Assembly (NCBI GenBank): GCA_027577415.1
Contig: JANBQS010000314.1
Span: 1-21,332 of the forward strand
DNA from: Coemansia sp. RSA 922
Lineage: Eukaryota; Kickxellomycota; Kickxellomycetes; Kickxellales; Kickxellaceae
Length of the DNA: 21,332 nucleotides
Direction: 5' to 3'
In this document: positions 1 to 7,483 of the stretch, one piece after another
Numbering within the stretch: position 1 is the stretch's first letter
Layout of the letters: every line of letters begins with the position of its first letter
Translations under genes and position numbers: made by a program
The notes under the pieces: model-generated
The model's input: the letters and a program-made list of their open reading frames with translations, nothing else
Database searches by the model: none
What the model was told of the DNA's origin: nothing

Positions 1-129
1 GCCAATAGCCGCGCTGGAACTCCTGCTCCTGGCTCGCCTGTCTTGCGACCTGTCTCATTCAAGGCCCTGAAGCACCACCTCAGCCCCAACAGCAAAAAGT
101 CTCCAGAGCCTGCCGCCAAGAAGCTATAA
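1..129 (+). CDS. C-terminal end of an unidentified protein (5' end outside window)
   Basis: Frame 1 is open from the first base to a TAA at 127-129, giving 42 residues. The tail is rich in Ser, Pro, Lys and Ala (SPVLRPVSF, then LSPNSKKSPEP, ending AAKKL). It looks like a disordered basic tail with several Ser-Pro sites that proline-directed kinases could use. No domain is visible, so the protein cannot be named. Codon usage is G/C-rich, like the central housekeeping genes and unlike the A/T-rich genes that follow. An A/T-rich 3' region with an AATAAA-like stretch near 183 follows the stop. Confidence 0.6.
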   Translation, partial: ANSRAGTPAPGSPVLRPVSFKALKHHLSPNSKKSPEPAAKKL

Positions 130-301
130 ACACTATTACTATTTAAGCATATATATCTATTATTATATAAAATTGACAGTACCAATAAAAAGCTATCTTC
201 TGTATGTAGTTCTCATTCGAACCCTTCAACTAGCCTATCTAGAGTCGCCCATCTCGTGGCCCCGCTGGGGGGAATACATAAGTGTCATTACCAGAGCTAT
301 C

Positions 302-655
302 TCATTTTGGTAAAGGGTGGGTTGATGGGTTGAGTTCTAGCTTGCGTGCGCCATTAATAATACCAGGCAGACCTTCAGCGTATGCCTTGGTATCTGGGAA
401 GAATGTACTATCTATATCAACCACTATGACCTCGCCTTGTCTAATAGTGTCTCCGCTAAGTGCCATTGCACTAAATTTGTATTCAGGTGTATAAATCAAC
501 ATCTTTACACCTTTAGTTTTACATAGATGCTTGGAACACGTGAATAACTTGGATATTATGTTCTCTAGGTCGCCAACCTCCTCGATATCGTACCCCGAAA
601 GCGAGTACACTGAGTACACGCCATCAACGCATATTACAACTGAACAATTGACCAT
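302..655 (-). CDS. Small unrecognised protein, accessory family member A (117 aa)
   Basis: Not recognised as a known family. The first ATG is at 653-655; the frame extends two codons further only through a TTG. The stop is TGA at 302-304. It has no signal peptide and no membrane segment. The apparent order is: strand (CSVVICVDGV), strand (YSVYSLSGY), helix (DLENIISKLF), strand (VKMLIYTPEYKFSAMAL), strand (EVIVVDID), then LPGIINGARKLEL and a polar tail. This order and the DLEN helix match the genes at 2600-3028 and 6447-6875 (both start M-V and carry ADLENTLLKTG at the same place), so I group them. A TATA-like box lies about 110 bp upstream. That it is coding rests on family resemblance and promoter placement. 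Confidence 0.6.
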   Translation of the reverse strand: MVNCSVVICVDGVYSVYSLSGYDIEEVGDLENIISKLFTCSKHLCKTKGVKMLIYTPEYKFSAMALSGDTIRQGEVIVVDIDSTFFPDTKAYAEGLPGIINGARKLELNPSTHPLPK

Positions 656-1106
656 GCTCAATATATAGAGAAGAAGAAGAAGAAATGTGTTGAAGAAAAA
701 AATGAGTATTAGGATGGAATGAGTAGCAGAATTGTTGGAGACATCGTGGGTGCTGGGGAGGTTTCTTTTATACTAGCTAATATCAAGGGAAAACATGCGA
801 CATTGTCAACAGCACATCAGGTGAACCTTCACACTTCAAGCACTCTCCTGACCATTCACCCCCCATGACCAGACACCCAATCCTTTTGTCTATATTCTTA
901 TCGCACCTATAACAATCACCAGCACAGACCTTTCAGTCAAGTTGAATTCAGAGCAATCACGCGTCTCTCCAAGTCAACGACATCCAACGCTGACTGTAGG
1001 GGAGAAGCATGGATTATGTGATTAGTATTTAATTGCCATGTATTCTGATGCACTCAATGTTACTAGTAAAGAAAAAATATACTAATATATGTAATCAAGA
1101 ATATAT
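656..1106. other. A/T-rich intergenic region, no gene seen
   Basis: It holds the upstream region of small gene A, including a GAA-rich microsatellite at about 669-685 just before the gene and a TATA-like box at 765-772, then the 3' side of the gene at 1107-1490. I see no open frame with family resemblance and no RNA gene. Confidence 0.5.
765..772 (-). promoter_or_regulatory. TATA-like box upstream of small gene A
   Basis: The minus strand reads TATAAAAG here, 110-117 bp before the ATG at 655. The spacing resembles that before the other small genes and MET6. Confidence 0.45.
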
Positions 1107-1490
1107 TTATTGAGTGAATGTAGTCCACTTCTTCAGGTACTCCAGGGAAATGGTTGATGTACCATTATCAGAAGATTCCCCGTCAACAATACTATGAATC
1201 CATTTAGGAATATTTAGAAAAAGGAATGCTGTGTTGTCTTCCACGTAGGTCACGTACACTTTAGGCACAATAGCTGACTCATCATCTTCTACTTTAACAA
1301 CAATGGGCTTATCAGAATTAGCTTGGTTGTGAAACTTGTTTTAGGCGGTTTTACCAGCCTCTCTATCTGGGGCGGTTAAAAGTATGTGAGTACCGTTATT
1401 AGCTTTAAAAGTTTCGTACTCCTCATTACTCCATAAAAGATTGTCTGAAGGTATGGCCACTTCGAGAGATAAATTGTCTTGCTCTGACAT
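1107..1490 (-). CDS. Small unrecognised protein E, with a probable 66-nt intron (or an in-frame stop)
   Basis: The ATG is at 1488-1490. The frame has a TAA at 1341-1343 after 49 codons but continues open in the same frame to TAA at 1107-1109. Segment 1289-1354 starts GTAAAA, carries a CTAAT branch-like site, ends TAG, and at 66 nt keeps the frame. Removing it deletes the stop and joins DREA to EDDESAIVPK, giving 105 aa. So this is either an intact gene with a short intron or a gene killed by one stop. The product is acidic, with strands YVTYVEDN and AFLFL and then NIPKWIHSIVDG. The strand-Pro-helix end resembles the ends of the genes at 302, 19689 and 21257, so family membership is likely but weaker than for A, B and C. 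A TATA-like box lies about 120 bp upstream. Confidence 0.5.
1289..1354 (-). other. Candidate 66-nt intron in small gene E
   Basis: On the minus strand it begins GTAAAA (from 1354), contains CTAAT about 28 nt before the end and ends TAG (1291-1289). It is divisible by three and contains the only internal stop of the frame. Alternative acceptors giving 33 or 63 nt would also keep the frame, but they lack a good branch site or a pyrimidine-AG end. Confidence 0.45.
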
Positions 1491-1964
1491 GTTAGTTGAT
1501 AACCGGTGCGTTGTTGGAAGTGAAAAAATAAACAAGTGTACCAACGAAGTCGAATAAGAAAAATGTAGAGAAAAGAAAGAGGAAGAAGAGGGCGCCTCTC
1601 CATTTCGCCCTTTTATAATGTGGCCACAATGCTAGGCTGGTCTTGCTCCATTTGGTCATTCAATTGCATTTTTTTTTTTGAAGACTTTAAAAACCTTCCT
1701 TTATAATAAGAGAAAAACAAGCAAAAACATGTACGTCATTGGAAACAAAAAGCTACAAAGAAGTCGGATGCCTTTGAAATCGCAACTGAATTACAGGATA
1801 AGTGGATTAACCAGCGTGTTTAAATTACTGCCTTTGCAAGCCTATTCGCTTGGGAATTGACTACTGGTTTGGTGCAATGATAGCTCTTATTTGGCACTCC
1901 TCGCCTTGGCACTCGCGCCACTTGCGAGCACTACTAGGGTTATTGTGTTTTGGTCTGCTTTTCC
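1491..1964. other. Intergenic region between gene E and the HMG-box relic
   Basis: It contains the promoter of gene E, a run of ten T at about 1670-1680, and two copies of TTGGCACTC between 1888 and 1911. Short plus-strand open frames here (for example 1678-1860) have no recognisable features and look like chance. Confidence 0.4.
1608..1617 (-). promoter_or_regulatory. TATA-like box upstream of small gene E
   Basis: The minus strand reads TATAAAAGGG, 118-127 bp before the ATG at 1490. A purine-rich run (plus strand) lies between it and the gene. Confidence 0.45.
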
Positions 1965-2249
1965 CTAGGCACCCAGGTCATTTTCGCCTAGGGCTCTCCG
2001 CTGCTTGGAAATTGCTTTGGTATGTTGACCAATGCTCATGTCTCTGAGGTATTGGGCTAGTTGTGGTCTCCCTGATGTCAGGTAGTTTTGAAACGCAGAC
2101 ATGGGGTACCTGGAATAATCACAATCCTCTGATGTCTTCTTACACGCCATCGCAATACAACCCAACTCTTCTGGAAGAATATATACACTTAAATGGTCTG
2201 TGTTACAGCTGCCAGAGCCAAGATTATAAAGGTTGCTGCGACAGAGAAA
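1965..2249 (-). pseudogene. Truncated HMG-box protein remnant
   Basis: The frame is open between stops from 2249 to TAG at 1965-1967; the first ATG is at 2148-2150, giving 61 residues. It contains a recognisable first two-thirds of an HMG box: SRYPMSAFQNYLTSGRPQL, then RDMSIGQHTKAISKQ and RALGEND. HMG boxes normally read (R/K)P(M/L)SAF, MSIG and (K/Q)WRAL. Here the conserved Trp before RAL is Arg (CGG, one base from TGG) and the frame stops before helix 3 ends. Reading on in another frame gives WVPREKQTKTQ, which could be the displaced rest. A mating-type-like or TFAM/Nhp6-like parent is possible; too little remains to choose. An intact short gene is a less likely alternative. Confidence 0.45.
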
Positions 2250-2599
2250 TCAATGACTGAAACGACCTCCCCTTCAAAAACAAAAAATAGAGTAAAATGT
2301 TTTCTATTAATGTACTAGGCTAAAAGGCCAGTTTAAACACTAAGAAAATGTATTCTAAACAGAAACCAAGTCGTCCACTCTATTGGTATTAGACCAGTCA
2401 TGTCTAAAAAAGAGACATGTCTAGAAAGCCTTGAAAAGTGATCAACCCAAGGCAACCGCATTGTTCACTTTATATTGAAGGTGCAACACCGAAACATCAG
2501 TCATTAAGTGACCAGCAGCCAGACAACATAACACGTGCAAAGACAATAGCAAGTGCAAATACACACCAATAGTGCCTATATAAGACACCTGGTCATCGT

Positions 2600-3028
2600 C
2601 TAAACAAATGATAAGTTCTTTAGCTTTTCTGTAAATGATCTGAACATCGCAGCAATACTTGGGGCATTATTTTCGAGATCTAAAACGTATTCTTTCAGGT
2701 CGCTTGCATCACGACAGTCATCCCCACCTTCTCTAGGCACTCCATGATCTTTAACATACGCATCGTCAAAATCATAAATAACATAATAATCTTGCGGAAT
2801 CCCATATGAATCATAGCCAGTATGGCTACCATCAACCTTTGCTTGTATTTCAAAGTTGTTGTTGCATATAATCACTTTGACATTCTCAGCAAGCGAGTAC
2901 CTACTGGCACAAATTCCAGTTTTAAGAAGTGTATTTTCCAAGTCCGCAAACGTCTTACCCTTAAAGCCTTTTACGCGGAATACCGCCTTTTCCTCCTTGG
3001 AGTACTCGGCTAAGAAAAACTCGACCAT
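2600..3028 (-). CDS. Small unrecognised protein, accessory family member B (142 aa)
   Basis: Not a recognised family. ATG at 3026-3028, stop TAG at 2600-2602. It is soluble-looking, with no signal peptide or membrane segment. The apparent order is strand (MVEFFLAEYS), strand (KAVFRVKGF), helix (TFADLENTLLKTG), strand (NVKVIICNNNFEIQAKV), strand (DYYVIYDFDD), an acidic loop with two Asp and a Cys (GGDDCRD), and C-terminal helices ending EKLKNLSFV. A strand-strand-helix-strand-strand order of this length could be a ubiquitin-like or other small alpha/beta fold; that is inference. The copy at 6447-6875 is 92% identical in protein. The upstream 200 bp are almost unchanged between copies. Confidence 0.7.
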   Translation of the reverse strand: MVEFFLAEYSKEEKAVFRVKGFKGKTFADLENTLLKTGICASRYSLAENVKVIICNNNFEIQAKVDGSHTGYDSYGIPQDYYVIYDFDDAYVKDHGVPREGGDDCRDASDLKEYVLDLENNAPSIAAMFRSFTEKLKNLSFV

Positions 3029-3131
3029 GGTTTAGAAGAATAAAGTAGTGAGCTGCTTAAAAAATGAAGGGTGGGGTGGGGATAATTGTAAAACTATTGG
3101 GAGAGAAGGCCGTGGGGGGCTTTGGCACTCA

Positions 3132-3139
3132 CTTTTTAT
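3132..3139 (-). promoter_or_regulatory. TATA-like element of small gene B
   Basis: The minus strand reads ATAAAAAG, about 104-111 bp before the ATG, inside the most conserved part of the duplicated block. A small palindrome, GTTGGGAACCAAC, lies just upstream at 3144-3156. Both are repeated unchanged before gene C (6979-6986 and 6991-7003). Confidence 0.35.
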
Positions 3140-3235
3140 GTTCGTTGGGAACCAACCTGAGGGAGGAGACTTTGTAGTCGTTGCTGTCCCATCCCTCGAG
3201 CACTTTTTCTTTGTTTTCCTTTGTATGCGTTGCCT

Positions 3236-3811
3236 GATGTCAGAGGATTGCTAGAATTCCACGGATGCTTCCACCCGTGCTTTTGCCCTTCCTTTTCCGT
3301 GACTTTGCAAACATGTGAGGCCAACCCCTCCCCCTTTTTCTCATTGCTTTCACTCTCAGCACAACAGTGGTCAGCTTGCACTTTAGCTCGAGACTTTAGA
3401 GATGATGCCAAAAGGACGAAAAAGTTGCAGCGGCAGCTGTCCCTTTCTTAAACACGTCATTATTCTCACTGGAAAGCATGTTGCTCAGTGCTTTGTGCTC
3501 AGCCAAAGCCCACAATTAGCGCTCTCTTCTCATTGACCAGTAGTGGAAGTTCTGGGTGTCAACTGCCCAACTATTCCACCTCACTTACTCAGGACCTTTA
3601 CAAAAGCAGCTTTGTGTTTAGAGCACTATTCGGCCTGCTACTAGCGATGCTACAAGAGTAGACGTGGTATCTAAAAGCATCCTGACAGGCTGAATAAGCT
3701 AAGGATAAACCGCCAACATACAACGTTCTCAAGGAGACATCAGAGGATGTGGCCCAGACTGCTGAAGAAACCGCATGCACAAATGCTTCAAGTACCAATG
3801 ATGATTAACAT
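3236..3811. other. Diverged continuation of the duplicated block, then noncoding DNA
   Basis: From 3236 to about 3580 the sequence aligns in patches with 7083-7390 (for example around CCGTGACTT, GCAGTCGTCCCTTTCTT-like and TTGRCCAGTAG-like stretches), so the older homology reaches further than the 96% block. In the right-hand copy this DNA is the upstream region of the gene at 7484. From about 3600 to 3811 no convincing gene is seen; fragments of plus-strand frame lead into the relic at 3812. Confidence 0.4.
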
Positions 3812-4033
3812 GTGTCTGACAAAATCGCTGAACAACCCACCACTAGACCTATCCAGTACAAGAAGGGAGCCGCAAGACAAAAGAAGGCCGAGCCAAAGAA
3901 GTGTCAAAAGGAAATGGCAAAGCTCAAAAAGAGGACTGCCACTAGGCAAGAAGCCCAGGAACATTCGTCGTCAGCTAAAACCGATGTTGCTGAACAAGAT
4001 GCTGCTAGTCGTATGGCCCACATATACATTTAA
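3812..4033 (+). pseudogene. Possible relic of a plus-strand lysine-rich protein
   Basis: A 73-codon frame (MSDKIAEQ...) rich in Lys, Gln, Ala and Glu ends at TAA 4031-4033. The same frame is open before its ATG from about 3708 except for one TAA at 3808-3810, giving KDKPPTYNVLKETSEDVAQ-type sequence. Composition is more like coding than random A/T DNA, but I recognise no domain. It runs convergent to the broken glucosidase gene and stops 5 bp from that gene's stop. It could be a chance frame. Confidence 0.2.
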
Positions 4034-4038
4034 CATGT

Positions 4039-6000
4039 TTAATATTTTTCGGCCATGACAAGGACTATCAATGTAGTCCATCCCGTAAACGGATGTGTGT
4101 GCTGCCCAGTGCCGCCCTCTGGATTGTACTGCTCCCAGAAGAATCTAGAGCTCTGATACTACTCAAACACATTAGCGATCAGGTTGTCGTGCAGCCTGGT
4201 GTAGATACTCCATGCCTGCTCCTGATACGGTCCCTCGATGCCCATGTAGTTGCGGTGCAATGACGACAAGATCAGATAGTTGATGTTGATCCAGATCGGA
4301 CCCTGCCAGTAGTTCTCGCCTTGTCCATAGAACTCATCATGCTTTGACAGAGACTGTATGCCAAACTCAGTCCACAGCTCCTCTGGATCCTCAATCATAC
4401 TCAGTATGTGGCCCAGCTTTTTCGAGTCAGGTGGCACCAGACCCAGAAGCATGGGGAACAGACTGGCGTACCTGCGGTGGCACACAAACACATGCTCCAG
4501 ACCCTCATCTTCGTCCTCAAGCTCGTCATAGTCTTTGCATATGCCTGTCATTACATCGCAGTACATGTTTTCCTGCTCATTCCAGTGTATTTTGTCCAGC
4601 ATCTCCAAGTGTGACTCAAACTCAGTATCCCCCATGGTGGGAGATAGCTCAGCATTGAGACATGTCATGTATGCCACTCACAAGTACAAGTCAATGTGGA
4701 GCTCGCCAGTGCTCGGCACCAATGCCCGCGGGTAATTGTCAAGACCCGATGTCAGCATGTGGTTCTCCGTGCACCCATGCCACCTGTATCCAGCCTTGCT
4801 TGGAGACATCGAGCCATCCACACTATCGCCAGCTTGCGATTTCTGGAAAAAGCCCAAGAGCTTCAATGTATAAGGCACCAGGCTATCCAGCTTACTCTGT
4901 AGCAGGCATTGCTCATCACACACACCCTCCTCCACAGCTCCACCAGCTTGCAACACATCGTCCATTGATCTTGCCATTCTTCGGGCCAGCAACTGTTTGG
5001 CCATGGCCTCGACGGCAAGGAGAATGGTCGGCGGATTGGCAAAGTCCAGGTACTGCACTTGGAACTCTCAGGGTACCTTGCTGCGAGCCTTGTCACCCAG
5101 AATCTGCTCGCGTGCCATCCACCCATTGCTGTCCATAGTGCTGAACAAGCTGTGGACGATCTCTAGGCTGAGATCCGAGTCCCACTGCCACAGCACCAAC
5201 TGGTGGAATCCTTCGTCTCAGAGAAACCCATGTGGGAAGAATGGCCGTGATGGCGTAGTAGCAAACAAAGAGTACGGCTCGCTCAGTTTGGCCTCTGAGC
5301 TGTCTTCCTGGCCATACTCGGGCTTGGGATTGCTGGATACCAGTCTGCTGCCATGAAAGTATCAAATGCCACCAATAAGGCTGCTGAGTGCATTCCGCAC
5401 CATCTCGACCTGTGCATTGCTAAACCCCTTTTCTCGCAGGTTGAATGAGGTTTCAAACTGGGTGTCGAACTCCTTGCGTCAGTGGCTGGCTATAGAATCA
5501 ATGACACCAATGTCAGTGCAAGATGTCTTGTCAGTACACTCGTAGATGACGTCAAAGGCAAACTCGCCATGCACAATCATTTGTGCAAAGAATAGGTTGG
5601 TTCCCTTCTTACGCAGTCCCACGTTGTTTAGCCCGAATAGCAGGCTTCCAAGGAATAGCCGAAGCCCTGGGGGTGTTTGGCCATGGCTCCGACTTGTGTC
5701 TGTGCTCACTCCAGCAACACAGCTTGGAACGCGTCTTTGGCTTTCCACACGTCGGTCTTGGGCACTTTCAGACCCACGCTGCTGATGTTACTGCTGTGGA
5801 TCCCACCAATGTTTCCCAAGTCCTCAGAAATGGCCGGGTGCTGGTAGCCATGGGCGGGTACAATATGAATATGGAACTTGCTGAGATCTGGAGTCCTACC
5901 TCTGACCTTAGCTACATCATGTTTCTCCCAACATCCAGTCCACGAAAATACCTGCTTCCTCTTGTTATGTTGGTGAACTCAACTGTTGACAGTGTGTACT
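4039..6000 (-). pseudogene. Broken processing alpha-glucosidase I gene (GH63, CWH41/MOGS type)
   Basis: The family trims the terminal glucose from N-glycans in the endoplasmic reticulum. Read on the minus strand, most of the C-terminal two-thirds is recognisable: FFPHGFL-stop-DEGFHQLV, MDSNGWMAREQILGDKA, FANPPTILLA, TSGLDNYPRA, YASLFPMLLGLVP, FYGQGENYWQGPIWININY, and the normal end GWTTLIVLVMAEKY with TAA at 4039-4041. One frame is kept from about 5640 to 4039, interrupted by stops at 5479-5481, 5362-5364, 5218-5220 (in place of the Trp of FLWDEGFH), 5068-5070, 4678-4680 and 4159-4161. Upstream, KVPKTDVWKAKDAFQAVLLE lies in another frame, with a stop at 5706-5708 and a further frame change near 5910. 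The N-terminal third and start are missing; recognisable sequence fades at about 6000, shortly before the second duplicated block. It cannot make a working enzyme, so a functional copy would be expected elsewhere. Confidence 0.88.
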
Positions 6001-6132
6001 AATATTGAAGAGAGTCTAAGACATGGCATACTCTTTCTGTGCAAGATTGAACAGAGGCATTTAGTTGTCGTGAGTTTGATAGCTGTTGCAGCCAATGGAC
6101 CAGCGACTGGAGTGGTTGCTACTGGGGAGTTT

Positions 6133-7082
6133 AAATAGAGTAAAATGTTTTCTATTAATGTACTAGGCTAAAAGGCCAGTTTAAACACTAAGAAATGTAT
6201 TCTAAACAGGGACCAAGTCGTCCACTCTATTGGTATTAGACCAGTGGTATCCAAAGAAGAGACATGTCTACAAAGCCTTGAAAAGTGATCAACCCAAGGT
6301 AACTGCATTGTTCACTTTATATTGAAGGTGCGACACTGAAACATCAGTCATTAAGTGACCAGCAGCCAGACAACATAACACGTGCAAAGACAATAGCAAG
6401 TGCAAATACACACCAATAGTGCCTATATAAGACACCTGGTCATTGCCTAAACAAATGATAAGTTCCTTAGCTTTTCTGTAAATGATCTGAACATCGCAGC
6501 AATACTTGAGCCATTATCTTCGAGATCTAAAACGTATTCTTTCAGGTCGCTTGCATCACGACAGTCATCCCCACCTTCTCTAGGCACTCCATGATCTTTA
6601 ACATACGCATCTTCAAAATCATAAATAACATAATAATATTGCGGAATCCCATATGAATCATAGCCAGTATGGCTACCATCAACCTTTGCTTGTATTTCAA
6701 AGTTGTTGTTGCATATAATCACTTTGACATTCTCAGCAAGCGAGTATTTCTTGGTACAAATTCCAGTTTTAAGAAGTGTATTTTCCAAGTCCGCAAACGT
6801 GGTACCCTTAAAGCCTTTTACGCGGAATACCACCTTTTCCTCCTTGGAGTACTCGGCTAAGAAAAACTCGACCATGATTTAAGAGAGTGAAGTAGTGAGC
6901 TGCTTAAAAAATGAAGGGTGGGGTGGGGATAATTGTAAAACTATTGGGAGAGAAGGCTGTGGGGGGCTTTGGCACTCACTTTTTATGTTCGTTGGGAACC
7001 AACCTGAGGGAGGAGACTTTGTAGTCGTTGCTGTCCCATCCCTCGAGCACTTTTTCTTTGTTTTCCTTTGTATGCGCTGCCT
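6133..7082. repeat. Duplicated block, copy 2 (partner 2285-3235)
   Basis: Same orientation as copy 1. It begins abruptly at AAATAGAGTAAAATG, just beyond the remaining 5' part of the GH63 pseudogene. I see no terminal inverted repeats, target-site duplication or transposase around either copy, so it looks like a segmental copy or gene conversion tract rather than a mobile element. Its first 314 bp (6133-6446) are 3' flank of small gene C and hold no other gene. Confidence 0.9.
6447..6875 (-). CDS. Small unrecognised protein, accessory family member C (142 aa)
   Basis: ATG at 6873-6875, stop TAG at 6447-6449. Same layout as gene B. Eleven residues differ: A15V, K25T, ASR to TKK in the segment after TGIC, D to Y in PQDYY, D to E in DFDD, N to D, A to G and P to S in ENNAPS, and K to R near the end. 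All 14 base differences fall in these 11 codons; no codon differs silently. The frame is fully open in both copies, so both are probably expressed and under selection, or very recently duplicated. Function unknown. Confidence 0.7.
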   Translation of the reverse strand: MVEFFLAEYSKEEKVVFRVKGFKGTTFADLENTLLKTGICTKKYSLAENVKVIICNNNFEIQAKVDGSHTGYDSYGIPQYYYVIYDFEDAYVKDHGVPREGGDDCRDASDLKEYVLDLEDNGSSIAAMFRSFTEKLRNLSFV

Positions 7083-7483
7083 AGAGTCGAAGAATTGCTA
7101 GAAATCCGCGAGTGCTACACCCTTTCCTTTCCCGTGACTTGGCCAACATGTGCGCCCAATCCCCCATTTTCGCCGTTTTCGCTCAAAAAGCATACTAGTG
7201 TTCAGCGTGCACTATAGCCAGAGACTTTGGCAAGTTTACTTAAAGGTTACAAAGGTGCTGCGGCAGTCGTCCCTTTCTTCAACATGCCATTTTTCTCCTC
7301 ACCACCCGGCCCCAGTCTCGCTGTCCAAAAGCCCTAAAGTCCATAATTGGTGTTTTCTCGGCATTGGCCAGTAGGGGTCGGTTTGGGCAGTTGATGTCCG
7401 ACTAAACACAGCTCTTACCTTTGCTCAACTTCAACTTTTATATTTATATTTTATTTTTCAACCACAAACGCCCCCGTCTGACG
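6876..7483. other. Divergent upstream region of small gene C and the gene at 7484
   Basis: The first 200 bp repeat the conserved upstream block of gene B (TATA-like element 6979-6986). From 7083 to 7390 the sequence matches 3236-3580 at lower identity. The last 50 bp are T-rich with TTTATATTTATATTTT at about 7438-7453, which may be the leader or core promoter of the gene at 7484. No separate gene seen. Confidence 0.45.

Larger units (their letters stand above)
2285..3235. repeat. Duplicated block, copy 1 (partner 6133-7082)
   Basis: By-eye alignment with 6133-7082 gives about 36 differences including one 1-nt indel, so about 96% identity in the same orientation. It carries the 3' region, coding sequence and upstream region of small gene B. 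Differences are uneven: about 14 plus the indel in the 315 bp 3' of the gene, 14 in the 429-bp gene, about 5 just before the ATG, and only 2 across about 3050-3232. Past 3235 the two copies remain alignable in patches to about 3580 and 7390 but at much lower identity. Confidence 0.9.

Noticed and set aside
195..235. tRNA-like B box (GGGTTCGAAT on the minus strand)
   Set aside because: The flanking bases do not form a T-arm stem and no A box or acceptor stem can be fitted.
3598..3798. Minus-strand 66-codon frame as a gene
   Set aside because: It has no domain signal and lies opposite the fragmented plus-strand relic; probably a chance frame.
4159..5481. TGA read as tryptophan (recoding) in the GH63 frame
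   Set aside because: TGA ends several intact genes here (Csl4, rhodanese, cis-prenyltransferase, cysteine dioxygenase), and TGG is used for Trp. The frame also has TAG at 4159, frame changes upstream and a Gly position replaced by a stop, so decay fits better.
4039..6000. Repeat-induced point mutation as the cause of the GH63 stops
   Set aside because: Some stops fit G-to-A or C-to-T changes, but the one replacing Gly in GGI-stop-YFHG needs G-to-T, and the duplicated blocks nearby are 96% identical without heavy C/G loss. An intact copy would be needed to test it.
2285..7082. Duplicated blocks as insertions of a transposon
   Set aside because: No transposase, terminal inverted repeats or target-site duplications are visible, and the homology fades gradually on the right side.
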